From assembly GCF_000252125.1 (NCBI RefSeq), contig NZ_AHKF01000020.1, positions 124,001 through 188,000 on the forward strand: a DNA stretch of 64,000 nt, written 5' to 3'. The notes under the pieces are model-generated. The model ran no database searches. It was not told the origin of the DNA and saw only the letters and a list, made by a program, of their open reading frames with translations. Source of the stretch: Flavobacterium frigoris PS1. Its GTDB lineage: Bacteria; Bacteroidota; Bacteroidia; Flavobacteriales; Flavobacteriaceae. This document shows positions 24,219-34,037 of the stretch, piece after piece. Within the stretch, counting starts at the first letter, position 1. Every line of letters starts with the position of its first letter. The translations under genes were made by a program, and so were the position numbers.

Positions 24219-26693
24219 TTATCCTGGAAAACCACCACCATCTTCTTCATTGTTTTTTGGAGCATTTTTATCTCTATCCGTTTTCTTTTTATTCAAACGA
24301 TAGGTAAATGACAAATTGAATTGTCTTTTTCGCCACTGAAACTCACTATAGTTACTTACACTCGATAAATTAGTCTCCGATTTCATTTTTCGTGAATTGA
24401 ATATGTCACTCACATTAAAAGCGATTGTAGCGTTGTCTTTTAAGATATCCTTGCTAAACGCTGTATTGACCATGTATTGACCTAAACTTTTACCTTGTGC
24501 TGTGTTACTTGGTCCAAAGTACATTCCGCTTGCTTGCCATTCAATTTTGTACGGTAACGTTAAACGAGAGTTAACTCTTGCAAACCAAGAGAAAGCTTCA
24601 TTGTCAAGATTTTGAACAATCACTTTATTTTGTGAATTGGTGTACATAAAATCTCCAGTTGTGTTCGTGTTATAAAGATTGAAACTACTGTTTATTTTCC
24701 ATTTTTTGATTGGAGAATAATTTAGAGTGAATTCAAATCCAAATTTTTGTTCTTTTCCAATGTTGATTGGAGTACTAAGAATTACCGGAGTTCCATTTAC
24801 AAATTCACCACTCTCATAACGTACAAAAGAGAACACATCAGTTGTGTTTTCAAAATACATAGACGTATTAAATGTTACTTTGTCCCAACGTTTGATATAT
24901 CCTAAATCAAATTTATCTGTCAATGAAGGATCTAAATCTGGATTACCTCTAAAGATATTGATATTACTTGAAATGTTAGGAGTAGGGTCTAAAAAACGCC
25001 CTCTAGGTCTTGATAAACGCTTACTATAACTTAACGATAGGCTACTTTCATCTGAAATTTCGTAATTTACAAATGCGCTTGGGAAAAACTTGTTGTATTT
25101 TTTATTGTTAAATTCGTTTGTATCCAATAAGTTAACGTCGATATTAGTGTCTTCCCAACGTAAACCAAATAGGTAAGAGAATTTATTTATCTTAAAACCA
25201 TATTGAGTGTAAATGGCATTTATTTTTTCTTTGTATTCTAATGTGTTGGATAAATTAATGTCCGAATTATTTGTGCTTTGACTGCTGAAAATATCATAAT
25301 TTTTATTTAGGTTGTTGAAATTTCCTTTGTATCCCGCCTCAAACTGGCTTCCTTTTCCAATGGGCAAAACATAGTCTGCCTGAAATTGAAACTGTTTTTG
25401 GACTTCGTCATTAAATGTAGTACTTAATGTGTTTTCTGAAGGAAATGTTATGTTAATACCGTCAATTCGAGAAGGATCAACATCGTTGTTTTTAGAATAG
25501 GATCCGTCAACTGTCAATTTATGACCGTTATCATTGAAATTTTTGAGGAAGTTAGATGCAAATTCAAAGTTACTTCCTTTGTTAGTACCATTATTTAAAC
25601 GGTAGCTGTAAGAAGTGAAATTTTGTTGACTATCTAATTCGTTATAAGTAACCAGATCTTCGTTTTCACCGCTATTTTTTCTGTAACTGATCGAGTTCGT
25701 CCAGAACGTATTTGGAGCAATTGTCCATTCTACTCCAGTTTTAGTAGAAATTCCTTTTCTAGTTCTCTGGGTTTCCCGATTTTCATAAATGTATTTACTG
25801 ATGGAACCATCAGGATTGAAATACTGTGAGTTGGTTAATCCGGCACCTTCATTAGTTCTATAGCTATAACCAGTAGAAGTGAAGTAGTTCATCTTCTCTG
25901 TTTTGTAATTTAAGTTGGTGCTTAAACCATAAGTTTCAGGAATTCCTCCAGAAACGATGAAAGTACCATTAAACCCTTGGTTTTTTCCTTTTTTCAGAAT
26001 GATATTCAAAATTCCGGCTCCACCTTCAGCATCATAACGGGCAGATGGATTTGTGATTACTTCAACCTTGTCAATAGCATCAGCTGGAATTTGGCGTAAA
26101 GCCTCAGCCATATTTAAGGCATTTGAAGGACGGCCATCAATGAAGATTCGAACATTGTCGCTACCTCTTAAACTTACGTTTCCTTCGACATCAACGGATA
26201 CAGAAGGAACGTTTTCTAATACATCACTCACTGTTCCACCTTTAACGAGCATATCTTGACCTACATTATACACTTTTTTATCTAGTTTTATCTCTACGGT
26301 AGATTTTTCTGCACGGATAACAACTTCATTTAATTGGGCTGCGTCTTCCACTAAAGCAAGTGTTCCTAAATTGCTGCTTTCTTTTAGGTTTTTATCTTTT
26401 AATTCAATTGATTTAAAAGAAATAAATTCAATTTTAATATTATACGTTCCAGGGAATACATCAATATTAAATTCTCCTTTTGGATTCGTGATACCTCCAG
26501 CAATTACTTTTGCAGTTTTTGAGTTAGTAAACGAAATTGTAGCGTATTCGAGCGGTTGCTTGCTTATTTTCTCAATAACTGTTCCTGTAATTTTTATTCT
26601 TTCCGCAGTTGGACCTGGCCTTTGCTGTGCAAAACTCAATAAGAATGTGAAGAACAATGTAAGGGTAAAATAATAATTTAATTTAGAACGCAT
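24219..26693 (-). CDS. TonB-dependent outer membrane receptor with CarboxypepD_reg domain
   Basis: This 824-residue protein has a signal peptide (YYFTLTLFFTFLLSFAQQ), then a carboxypeptidase-regulatory-like beta-sandwich (ITGTVIEKISKQPLEYATIS, about 33-115). A plug domain follows (VSDVLENVPSVSVDVEGNVS, SDNVRIFIDGRPSN, IEVITNPSARYDAEGGAGIL-like block around 160-240), then an outer-membrane beta-barrel. The domain order matches the OMP_b-brl_3 branch rather than classical siderophore receptors. The ligand cannot be read from sequence. The tail after the barrel is a charged and Gly-rich extension (DRDKNAPKNNEEDGGGFPG), common in this branch. No SusD partner is adjacent. Confidence 0.9.
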   Translation of the reverse strand: MRSKLNYYFTLTLFFTFLLSFAQQRPGPTAERIKITGTVIEKISKQPLEYATISFTNSKTAKVIAGGITNPKGEFNIDVFPGTYNIKIEFISFKSIELKDKNLKESSNLGTLALVEDAAQLNEVVIRAEKSTVEIKLDKKVYNVGQDMLVKGGTVSDVLENVPSVSVDVEGNVSLRGSDNVRIFIDGRPSNALNMAEALRQIPADAIDKVEVITNPSARYDAEGGAGILNIILKKGKNQGFNGTFIVSGGIPETYGLSTNLNYKTEKMNYFTSTGYSYRTNEGAGLTNSQYFNPDGSISKYIYENRETQRTRKGISTKTGVEWTIAPNTFWTNSISYRKNSGENEDLVTYNELDSQQNFTSYSYRLNNGTNKGSNFEFASNFLKNFNDNGHKLTVDGSYSKNNDVDPSRIDGINITFPSENTLSTTFNDEVQKQFQFQADYVLPIGKGSQFEAGYKGNFNNLNKNYDIFSSQSTNNSDINLSNTLEYKEKINAIYTQYGFKINKFSYLFGLRWEDTNIDVNLLDTNEFNNKKYNKFFPSAFVNYEISDESSLSLSYSKRLSRPRGRFLDPTPNISSNINIFRGNPDLDPSLTDKFDLGYIKRWDKVTFNTSMYFENTTDVFSFVRYESGEFVNGTPVILSTPINIGKEQKFGFEFTLNYSPIKKWKINSSFNLYNTNTTGDFMYTNSQNKVIVQNLDNEAFSWFARVNSRLTLPYKIEWQASGMYFGPSNTAQGKSLGQYMVNTAFSKDILKDNATIAFNVSDIFNSRKMKSETNLSSVSNYSEFQWRKRQFNLSFTYRLNKKKTDRDKNAPKNNEEDGGGFPG

Positions 26694-26787
26694 TATTTTT
26701 TTGTTTTAATTATTGTAGTTGGAATGCAAAAATCGGATTTGGTTTAAAGGACAAATCATAAAAATCTGTTAAAAAAACAAATGGAAT

Positions 26788-27129
26788 TTAAATAAAAGCA
26801 GTTAATTTATCTAAATCCCTGCCAATGATGGCTTTACCTTCTTTTATTACAATTGGTCTTTCGATCAGAATGGGATTAGAAATCATGGCTTGAATGATTT
26901 CATCATCAGTCATTGTTTTATTTTTGAAATTTTGTATCCAAATTTTTTCTTTTTGGCGTACTAATTGCAATGGCTTCATATTTAGTTTTTTTAGAAGAGA
27001 AACTAATTCAATGTAAGTTGGTGGCTGTTCTAGATATTTTATGATTTCATGGTCTTGTCCAGAGTCGTCTAACATGGCTAAACAATTTCTGGATTTGCCG
27101 CAACGTGGATTATGGTATATTTGAATCAT
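26788..27129 (-). CDS. Arsenate reductase-like (ArsC/Spx thioredoxin-fold) protein
   Basis: This 113-residue protein begins at ATG 27129 (MIQIYHNPRCGKSRNCL); upstream codons are not convincing. The catalytic Cys is in NPRCGKSRN. The downstream block NPILIERPIVIKEGKAIIGR has the Arg typical of glutaredoxin-dependent ArsC (NPxLIxRPIV). It may reduce arsenate or serve as a YfgD/ArsC-like redox protein. No other ars gene is nearby, so an arsenic-specific role is not shown by context. Confidence 0.88.
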   Translation of the reverse strand: MIQIYHNPRCGKSRNCLAMLDDSGQDHEIIKYLEQPPTYIELVSLLKKLNMKPLQLVRQKEKIWIQNFKNKTMTDDEIIQAMISNPILIERPIVIKEGKAIIGRDLDKLTAFI

Positions 27130-27225
27130 GGTAATTATTTTTTTGAATGAAATAAAAAGGTTATTTTCGGACATACAAAAGTAGGCTTTGAAAGTCTGAT
27201 TACACATTTAATTAAATAATAATAC

Positions 27226-28161
27226 ATGTTTATAGAACAAGGCGTTAATTCAGAAAATAAGTTTTGGAAATATTTGATTGGCTCGGTTGTAATTATAATA
27301 GCCTCATTTATTGGACAGGTTCCATTATTATTGGGCTTGTTATATGAAACAATGATTGAAGGGAAAGCCTATCCTTCAGGTAATGATGCAATGATGCATT
27401 TTTTCGAGCCTAATTTAACCTTGTTTTTGATTCTTATTTCTTTTGTCTTTACCCTGATAGGGATTTATTTTGTCGTGAGATACCTGCACAAGCAAACGAT
27501 GCTTTCTGTAACGACATCTCGAAAAAAAATAGATTGGTCCAGATTCTTTTTTGCGTTTTCCACATGGGCAATTTTCACCATTGTTTCCACTTTAATATTT
27601 TATTTTGCTAGTCCTGGAGATTTTGTAATCAATTTTAAACCAGTGCCCTTTGCAATACTAGTTGTTATAGGGACGCTTTTGATTCCAATACAAACCAGTA
27701 CAGAGGAGTACGTATTCAGAGGATATTTAATGCAAGGATTTGCCAATCTTGCCAAGAACAAATGGTTTCCGCTGCTAATGACCTCAGTTATTTTTGGAGG
27801 AATGCATTTGTCCAATCCTGAAGTCCTCAAAATGGGGAACATTGTTTTTGTTTATTATGTAGGTACAGGTCTGTTTCTGGGGATAATTACTTTAATGGAT
27901 GAAGGAATGGAGCTCGCTTTAGGTTTTCACGCGGCGAATAATTTAGTAGGTGCTTTGTTAGTGACTTCTGATTGGTCAGCCTTCCAAACACATTCTATTT
28001 TTAAGGACATATCAGAGCCTGAAGCAGGTTTAGATGTTATCTTACCTGTAATTGTAATTTACCCGATACTTTTATTTATCTTTAGTAGAAAATACCAATG
28101 GTCTGGTTGGAAAGAAAAGCTAACGGGCAAAATTAATACACAGGAAATCAATAATATTTAA
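27226..28161 (+). CDS. CPBP-family intramembrane metalloprotease
   Basis: This 311-residue polytopic membrane protein carries the CPBP motifs EEYVFRGYLMQGF, FGGMHLSNPEV and GFHAANNLVGAL, with around eight hydrophobic segments. The family includes CAAX prenyl endopeptidases and PrsW-like or bacteriocin-immunity proteins; the substrate here is unknown. It precedes the MenE-like ligase with only 16 bases between, so the two are probably cotranscribed. The shared motifs with the cassette gene at 13238 reflect family membership, not recent duplication: the sequences are otherwise different. Confidence 0.88.
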   Translation: MFIEQGVNSENKFWKYLIGSVVIIIASFIGQVPLLLGLLYETMIEGKAYPSGNDAMMHFFEPNLTLFLILISFVFTLIGIYFVVRYLHKQTMLSVTTSRKKIDWSRFFFAFSTWAIFTIVSTLIFYFASPGDFVINFKPVPFAILVVIGTLLIPIQTSTEEYVFRGYLMQGFANLAKNKWFPLLMTSVIFGGMHLSNPEVLKMGNIVFVYYVGTGLFLGIITLMDEGMELALGFHAANNLVGALLVTSDWSAFQTHSIFKDISEPEAGLDVILPVIVIYPILLFIFSRKYQWSGWKEKLTGKINTQEINNI

Positions 28162-28177
28162 AACAAACAAATTGATA

Positions 28178-29224
28178 ATGAATAAGGTAACCTACAAAAA
28201 TGTGCACAATCTTTTTAAATTAAATGGATTTCATCTGGATAAAGAAGATTTATGCAGAGTTTCCTATTGTTTGATAAAAGAGGGAGATGAATTTGAAAAA
28301 TCCATTGGTGATTTTCTATTGGATTGGTTTGATGAAAAATCCTATATCGACTTACAAACTTCTGGCACGACTGGAGCGCCTAAAATTATAAGGACAGACA
28401 AGCAGACAATGGTGAACTCCGCTTTGGCTACAGGTGATTTTTTTGAATTGAGCCCTGGAGACAAAGCATTATATTGTTTGCCTACTAAATATATTGCAGG
28501 AAAAATGATGCTAGTGCGTAGTTTTATTTTAGGACTGGATATCGATTTTGTGGCGCCAAGTTCTCATCCATTAGCTAAGAATGATACCAAATATGATTTT
28601 GTTGCAATGGTTCCGCTACAGGCTCAAAACTCATTGGCGGGAATGAAAAATGTTAAGAAGTTGATTGTTGGTGGTGCTAAAATGAGCAAATCGCTCGAAA
28701 AAAGCCTTTTAAAAGTAAATACCAAAGTATACGAAACCTATGGTATGACAGAAACAATCACACATATTGCCGCTAAAAAAGTAGGGGAAAAAGCTTTTGC
28801 GCTTTTACCCAACATCCAAATTTCGCAAAATGATCAAAATTGTCTTGTAATCGATGCACCAAAAATTTCTGTAGAACCAATTGTTACTAATGATCTGGTT
28901 GAAATAATAAATGGAAACCAATTTGTGTTTTTAGGACGTAGTGATAATGTAGTTAATAGTGGTGGGATTAAGTTAATTCCAGAGCAAATTGAAGAGAAGT
29001 TATCAAACGAAATCCATTCTCGATTTTTTGTAGGTGGTATTGCAGATGCGGATTTAGGTGAGAAATTAATTCTTGTTATAGAGGGTGAAAAACCAGCTTT
29101 GAATGGAGTTACTTTTGAAATGTTGGATAAATATGAGAAACCAAAAGATGTTTTTTATGTTTCTAAATTTATGGAAACGGAGAACGGGAAAATCAAGAGA
29201 AAAGAGATTTTATTGAGTATTTAA
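28178..29224 (+). CDS. menE: AMP-dependent ligase, o-succinylbenzoate-CoA ligase-like
   Basis: This 348-residue adenylate-forming enzyme is short for the superfamily, as is usual for Bacteroidota MenE. The P-loop-like motif LQTSGTTGAPKIIRTDK is near residue 62. YETYGMTETITHIAAK follows near residue 185, then GRSDNVVNSGGIKLIPEQIE, and the C-terminal catalytic Lys is in ENGKIKRKEI. It would activate o-succinylbenzoate with ATP and CoA in menaquinone synthesis, fitting the isochorismate synthase at 20044. Start: ATG 28178 rather than TTG 28172. Substrate assignment is inference from length and genome context. Confidence 0.8.
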   Translation: MNKVTYKNVHNLFKLNGFHLDKEDLCRVSYCLIKEGDEFEKSIGDFLLDWFDEKSYIDLQTSGTTGAPKIIRTDKQTMVNSALATGDFFELSPGDKALYCLPTKYIAGKMMLVRSFILGLDIDFVAPSSHPLAKNDTKYDFVAMVPLQAQNSLAGMKNVKKLIVGGAKMSKSLEKSLLKVNTKVYETYGMTETITHIAAKKVGEKAFALLPNIQISQNDQNCLVIDAPKISVEPIVTNDLVEIINGNQFVFLGRSDNVVNSGGIKLIPEQIEEKLSNEIHSRFFVGGIADADLGEKLILVIEGEKPALNGVTFEMLDKYEKPKDVFYVSKFMETENGKIKRKEILLSI

Positions 29225-29240
29225 ATTAATAAAATCCCTT

Positions 29241-29284
29241 AAAAAAAGAAGCATTATGTTCCGGCATTATGCTTCTTTTTTCTT
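29241..29284 (+). terminator. Terminator of the menE-like gene
   Basis: GAAGCATTATG and CATTATGCTTC pair with a single mismatch around a 6-base loop, flanked by A7 and T6. It lies 17 bases past the stop. Confidence 0.85.
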
Positions 29285-29327
29285 TATACTATTTTTACAT
29301 TTTATTAAAAATAGTATAAAGAAAAAA
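29276..29327. repeat. Perfect 21-bp inverted repeat between convergent genes
   Basis: The arms 29276-29296 and 29307-29327 are perfectly complementary (TTTTTTCTTTATACTATTTT plus one T, and its complement) around a 10-base loop. The left arm overlaps the T-run of the preceding terminator. It sits 22 bases from the stop of the convergent minus-strand peptidase gene. The long AT-only stem could terminate minus-strand transcription or be an RNase III-type substrate. Confidence 0.7.
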
Positions 29328-29349
29328 TAATTGGAGATGAATAGTACTA

Positions 29350-30939
29350 CTAGCTTTTGTTTTCTTTTGAAGTATCAGAGTCTTGGTTTTTTATGTCCTT
29401 TAGTACCCACTCAAGTTCAGGATCGATTCCTTTGATGCGGTCTTCAATTGTGGGAATTACTTCCTTGTCGGGGAAAATACCATGGCCTTCATTAGCCATT
29501 TTGAATTTGGATCCCATCTGCATGATACCGCTGCGAATTTGTAAATCACTATTTGGTAGTTTTATTATAGGCATAAATCCGGCAACAGTTCCGTTATAGG
29601 CGCCACCGGTTTCTGCACCTACAAAAAAGGCTCTTTTTGATCCTTGTAGATTTGTGGAAAGAATGCTTGATGCTGAAAAGCTGCCACCATTTATAAGGAC
29701 ATAGATTTTTCCTTGAAAAGCATCTTTATTCACTTTGTGTAGTCTGGTATGAGTTGCATAATAATTTTTACCGTTTTCTTGCTTATGTACAGTCAATAAT
29801 AGATAGCCATATACCAGAGGTGAGTAAAATACTTTTAATGCTTTGATGGGAAATGAACCACCAAACCAATAAGCTCCATTGAATAAACTAGATTTTGATA
29901 CCACTTCTGATTTGTCCAAAAAGACGAAGCTGGAGTCTGCCAAATAAGAGTATAAATTTACAATTTCGCTTAGACGACCGCCGCCATTATCACGTAAATC
30001 AAGAATAAGTGTATTTGATTTGTACTCTTCAATTTTACTGAAGCTTTCCTTATAAAAAGTTCTAAAGTTCCCTTTTTTAAAACCGCTGATTTTCATTATC
30101 GCAACACTACTGTCCTTTTCTAAAAAACGAAGATCGTGAATGTAATTTTTTTCATCTTTATTGTATCCGTTAACTCTTTTCTTTCTTTGAATTTCCCTCG
30201 ATTTTACTTTATCAATTGAAACTACTTCCTTTTTGTTTTTTTTGTCAAGTTTAGAAAGGGTATCTTCCTTTTTCCTTGAGATTGTAACCGTTTTTAGGCT
30301 GTCGTTGAATTTGAAATTAAATTGGACACTGTCCTTGATTCCATTTTCGTTTGTGAAATAGGAAGAGAATCGTTTGCCAGCGCTACGGTTCTTGAAAGTA
30401 GTATTGAAACCGTCTGAGCTAAAAAAGTGACTGTTTTTATTAATTAAATCAATGGCATTTACTCCGTTTGCGGCAATAACTTCGGTTCCTGCTTTTATGG
30501 TTTTGTTGTTCGATTTGTTTTTAACAACATATAATTTGTTGTTTAAAAGCTCATAGTCGAATTGGGAAAAGGGACCTATTCCTTTTTTAAGTAGTGCTTT
30601 GACTTCCTTCTTTGTGAATTTTTTGCTGGGAGCAATGACTGTCAGATGACCTTGTCGAACTGCAGCAACCACAGGACTCAATGTGGTATAGAAATCAAAA
30701 GGGAGCATGGGTTTAGTAATACTTGATTTTAGGCTGTCGAACTTATAATCAAGTTCTTTTTTGCTGATATACCAATACAGATTAGGATGTAGCTTTTGTA
30801 GTTTTCGATAGGTGAAAGCAACATCTGACTTCAGATTTTTTATTGAAATTGAATCATTCAAATGTACATTGTGCTTTTTTACGGAAGCGCATTGTACAAA
30901 GAGTAACATTGTGAGGACAAGTAATATTGCTTTTCTCAT
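29350..30939 (-). CDS. S41-family serine peptidase, lipoprotein
   Basis: This 529-residue protein has a lipoprotein signal ending LLFVQC (Cys17). An N-terminal helical region (VAFTYRKLQKLHPNLYWYIS) precedes a central PDZ-like segment and an unusually Lys-rich insert (near residues 215-265). The S41 catalytic core follows, with LILDLRDNGGG and the nucleophile Ser in NGGSFSASSILS, then FVGAETGGAYNGT. It should act in the periplasm. The substrate is unknown. This group (S41 without a tail-recognition context) is common in Bacteroidota. It stands alone; the upstream carboxylase gene has its own terminator. Confidence 0.85.
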   Translation of the reverse strand: MRKAILLVLTMLLFVQCASVKKHNVHLNDSISIKNLKSDVAFTYRKLQKLHPNLYWYISKKELDYKFDSLKSSITKPMLPFDFYTTLSPVVAAVRQGHLTVIAPSKKFTKKEVKALLKKGIGPFSQFDYELLNNKLYVVKNKSNNKTIKAGTEVIAANGVNAIDLINKNSHFFSSDGFNTTFKNRSAGKRFSSYFTNENGIKDSVQFNFKFNDSLKTVTISRKKEDTLSKLDKKNKKEVVSIDKVKSREIQRKKRVNGYNKDEKNYIHDLRFLEKDSSVAIMKISGFKKGNFRTFYKESFSKIEEYKSNTLILDLRDNGGGRLSEIVNLYSYLADSSFVFLDKSEVVSKSSLFNGAYWFGGSFPIKALKVFYSPLVYGYLLLTVHKQENGKNYYATHTRLHKVNKDAFQGKIYVLINGGSFSASSILSTNLQGSKRAFFVGAETGGAYNGTVAGFMPIIKLPNSDLQIRSGIMQMGSKFKMANEGHGIFPDKEVIPTIEDRIKGIDPELEWVLKDIKNQDSDTSKENKS

Positions 30940-30962
30940 GTTTTATATTTACACGAAGGCTT

Positions 30963-31010
30963 TAAAAAAGTGTTTAGGCAGTAGTATTAAGAACACCATT
31001 GCCTAAACAC
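30963..31010 (-). terminator. Terminator of the acyl-CoA carboxylase gene
   Basis: GTGTTTAGGCA (30970-30980) and TGCCTAAACAC (31000-31010) are perfect 11-bp arms. On the minus strand the stem is followed by TTTTTT. Confidence 0.8.
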
Positions 31011-31023
31011 TGATCATTATAAA

Positions 31024-32652
31024 CTATACCTGAATGACTCCTAAATTAAATTTCTTTTCAATAGGAGAGTGGTTCGCTGCTTCAATACCCATAGAAATCC
31101 ATGTACGTGTGTCTAAAGGATCAATTATCGCATCTGTCCATAATCTGGAAGCGGCATAATAAGGAGAAACTTGCTCGTCGTATCTCGCTTTTATCTTCGC
31201 GAATAATTCAGCTTCTTTGGCTTCATCAACTACTTCTCCTTTTGATTTAAGTGAAGAGGCTTCAATTTGCGCCAGAACTTTTGCCGCTTGCGTTCCACCC
31301 ATTACGGCAAGTTCTGCGCTAGGCCAAGCAAAAATTAACCTTGGATCATACGCTTTTCCGCACATTGCGTAGTTTCCTGCTCCATAAGAATTTCCAACAA
31401 TTACTGTGAATTTAGGGACAACGGAGTTGCTTACTGCGTTTACCATTTTGGCACCGTCTTTTATGATTCCGCCTTGTTCTGATTTAGAACCCACCATAAA
31501 TCCAGTGACATCCTGAACGAAAACCAAAGGGATTTTTTTCTGATTGCAATTCGCAATAAAACGGGTAGCTTTATCAGCACTATCTGAATAGATAACTCCG
31601 CCAAATTGCATTTCACCATTTTTGGTTTTTACCACTTTTCTTTGATTGGCGACAATTCCCACAGCCCAACCGTCAATTCTGGCGTAACCAGTAATAATTG
31701 TCTGTCCATAACCATCTTTATAGGCTTCGAACTCTGAATTGTCAACTAAACGATTGATGATTTCCATCATATCGTATTGCTCGTTTCTAGCTTTTGGTAA
31801 TATGCCGTATATATCTTTTTCTTCCAATGCGGGCTTTACAGATTTCACACGGCTAAAACCGGCTTTATCATAATCACCTATTTTGTCTACAATATTTTTT
31901 ATTTTGTCTAAGGCGTCTTTATCGTCTTTGGCTTTGTAGTCCGTAACACCTGAAATTTCGCAATGCGTTGTAGCACCACCTAATGTTTCATTGTCTATGC
32001 TTTCGCCAATGGCTGCTTTGACTAAATAACTTCCGGCTAAAAAGATACTTCCTGTTTTATCGACTATTATGGCTTCGTCACTCATAATGGGAAGGTAAGC
32101 ACCACCGGCAACACAACTTCCCATAATGGCCGAAATTTGGGTAATTCCCATACTGCTCATTTGTGCATTATTTCTGAAAATGCGCCCAAAGTGCTCTTTG
32201 TCTGGAAAAATTTCGTCTTGTAAAGGCAAATAAACACCAGCACTATCTACTAGGTAAATAATAGGCAATCTGTTTTCCATTGCAATTTCCTGTGCGCGTA
32301 AATTTTTCTTAGCTGTAATAGGAAACCAGGCTCCCGCTTTTACGGTAGCATCATTAGCAACGACAATACATTGTTTGCCTTTTATGTACCCTATTTTCAC
32401 AATCACACCGCCAGATGGGCAGCCACCGTGTTCTTTATACATTCCTTCTCCCACAAAAGCACCAATTTCTATGCACTTGGCTTTTGGATCAAGTAAGTAA
32501 TCAACGCGTTCACGTGCGGTCATTTTACCTTCAGCATGTAGTTTTTGAATACGCTTTTCACCACCGCCCAATTTTACTTTAGAAAAATTCTGTTTTAATT
32601 GAGAAAGTAGAAGTTTATTGTGATCTTCATTTTTATTGAAGCTTAAATCCAT
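31024..32652 (-). CDS. Acyl-CoA carboxylase beta subunit (methylcrotonyl/propionyl type)
   Basis: This 542-residue carboxyltransferase moves carboxylate from biotin to an acyl-CoA. The N-terminal crotonase-like domain has GGCPSGGVIVKIGYIKG and NDATVKAGAWFPITAKK. The block LVDSAGVYLPLQDEIFPDKE with HFGRIF resembles methylcrotonyl-CoA carboxylase beta. The C-terminal domain has VQDVTGFMVGSKSEQGGIIK, GNSYGAGNYAMCGKAYDPR and AVMGGTQAAKVL. The biotin carboxylase/BCCP subunit is not in the window. Leucine catabolism is the most likely role, propionyl-CoA the alternative. Confidence 0.9.
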   Translation of the reverse strand: MDLSFNKNEDHNKLLLSQLKQNFSKVKLGGGEKRIQKLHAEGKMTARERVDYLLDPKAKCIEIGAFVGEGMYKEHGGCPSGGVIVKIGYIKGKQCIVVANDATVKAGAWFPITAKKNLRAQEIAMENRLPIIYLVDSAGVYLPLQDEIFPDKEHFGRIFRNNAQMSSMGITQISAIMGSCVAGGAYLPIMSDEAIIVDKTGSIFLAGSYLVKAAIGESIDNETLGGATTHCEISGVTDYKAKDDKDALDKIKNIVDKIGDYDKAGFSRVKSVKPALEEKDIYGILPKARNEQYDMMEIINRLVDNSEFEAYKDGYGQTIITGYARIDGWAVGIVANQRKVVKTKNGEMQFGGVIYSDSADKATRFIANCNQKKIPLVFVQDVTGFMVGSKSEQGGIIKDGAKMVNAVSNSVVPKFTVIVGNSYGAGNYAMCGKAYDPRLIFAWPSAELAVMGGTQAAKVLAQIEASSLKSKGEVVDEAKEAELFAKIKARYDEQVSPYYAASRLWTDAIIDPLDTRTWISMGIEAANHSPIEKKFNLGVIQV

Positions 32653-32771
32653 GATATTATAATTTTTTGTGAGAAAATAGATGGCTAAAATACAAAATTC
32701 GCTGAGATAAATTTAAGGATTGGACTAGTTTAGAACCGAAATTTAATATTTGTTTGTGTGCGAATAAATAC

Positions 32772-32809
32772 AAAAAAGAAAACAGTTATTGATTTCTGTT
32801 TTCTTTTTG
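32772..32809 (-). terminator. Terminator of lpxD
   Basis: AAAAAGAAAACAG and CTGTTTTCTTTTT are perfect arms around a loop of about 10 bases. It lies between the lpxD stop and the carboxylase start and is symmetric, so it could act both ways. Confidence 0.7.
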
Positions 32810-32853
32810 TTGTTTTTATAAAAAAGTATCGATGTTATTGCTAGTAGGGATAA

Positions 32854-33852
32854 TTACTTTTTAGATTCATTAACCAATCTTTTTAAAATGGCCCATTGTT
32901 TCAGCGCATCTCGAGCTTCAACAGCAGGATAACCCAACATGGTTTTTCCAGCTGGAATGTCACCAGTTACACCAGAACCTGCACCTACAATAGCGCCATC
33001 ACCAATAGTAGTATGGTCTTTTATAGAAGCACTTCCTCCTATAATAACACCATTTCCTAAAGTCACTGAGCCTGCCAATCCGCTGTTTCCTGCCATGATG
33101 CAAAAACGTCCTAACTTACTGTTGTGGCCTATTTGAACTAAATTATCTATTTTGCAACCATCACCCAAAACGGTAGAACTGAATTTACCGCGATCTACGC
33201 AGGTATTAGCACCAATTTCGACACCGTTTCCAATGATGACATTTCCAATTTGGGGTATTTTGACCAAACCTTTTTCAGGACAAGGACGAAAACCAAAACC
33301 ATCAGCCCCAATTGTTGCATTGGGATGTATGATACAATCATTACCAATATGGCAACGCTCTCTGATTACAGTTCCAGACCAGATTATAGTATTTTTCCCT
33401 ATCGTGGACTCATCCAGGATAGTTGTGTTTGGATATATAGTGGTATTTTCTCCAATTTTTACATTTGGGCCAACGTAGCATCCTGCACCTATTTTAGTAC
33501 CAACTCCTACTATTGCTGTTTTGTCTACAACGGCAGTGGGGTGTATATCAATGTAAAAGGAAGGCATTGGTTTTGCAAAAAGTTCCAAAACTTGTGACAT
33601 GGCTAAATCCGCATTTTTTACTTTAATAAATGCTCGGTTTTCTCCGGGTTCTATTGAAATGTCTTCATTTACAACAGCAACGCAAGCTTTAGAACTAGAC
33701 CAAAGTTTTTCGTATTTTTTGTTTCCTATAAACGATATTTCAGAATCAGAGGCAACTTCTAATTGCTCAGGTGCAGTAATTGATTGTAAAGTATTACCAA
33801 AAATAACACCATTTAAGACTTCGTTTATTTCTTGTACGGAATAGGATTTCAT
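32854..33852 (-). CDS. lpxD: UDP-3-O-(3-hydroxyacyl)glucosamine N-acyltransferase
   Basis: This 332-residue enzyme makes the diacylated glucosamine precursor of lipid A. The N-terminal uridine-binding domain covers about 1-100. A left-handed beta-helix follows, built from hexapeptide repeats (VGVGTKIGAGCYVGPNVKIG, IWSGTVIRERCHIG). The catalytic His lies in IGHNSKLGRFC, and GFGFRPCPEKGLVKIPQIGN is the LpxD loop. A C-terminal helix (DALKQWAILKRL) ends it. LpxA and LpxC are not adjacent. Confidence 0.95.
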   Translation of the reverse strand: MKSYSVQEINEVLNGVIFGNTLQSITAPEQLEVASDSEISFIGNKKYEKLWSSSKACVAVVNEDISIEPGENRAFIKVKNADLAMSQVLELFAKPMPSFYIDIHPTAVVDKTAIVGVGTKIGAGCYVGPNVKIGENTTIYPNTTILDESTIGKNTIIWSGTVIRERCHIGNDCIIHPNATIGADGFGFRPCPEKGLVKIPQIGNVIIGNGVEIGANTCVDRGKFSSTVLGDGCKIDNLVQIGHNSKLGRFCIMAGNSGLAGSVTLGNGVIIGGSASIKDHTTIGDGAIVGAGSGVTGDIPAGKTMLGYPAVEARDALKQWAILKRLVNESKK

Positions 33853-34037
33853 AACGTTGTTTAAAGATTGAGTTAGGGTATAATTCTCAAATAAAGTGAT
33901 TTAGACTTAAAGTTCCTAATGTTTTTTAATTCTTTAACACGATTAAAAGTGGTAGTTATATAAACATTTAAAATAAATATGTAACTGTCTGATTTGCTAA
34001 TCAATTACTTTTGTCAGTTAACGTCCAATTAAATATT

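Noticed and set aside
13238..28161. The two CPBP protease genes (13238 and 27226) as a recent duplication
   Set aside because: They share only the family motifs. Lengths and flanking sequence differ, so common family membership explains it.
33152..33597. Two overlapping plus-strand frames of 108 and 115 codons opposite lpxD
   Set aside because: They arise from the regular codon pattern of the hexapeptide repeats in lpxD. The lpxD reading is unambiguous.
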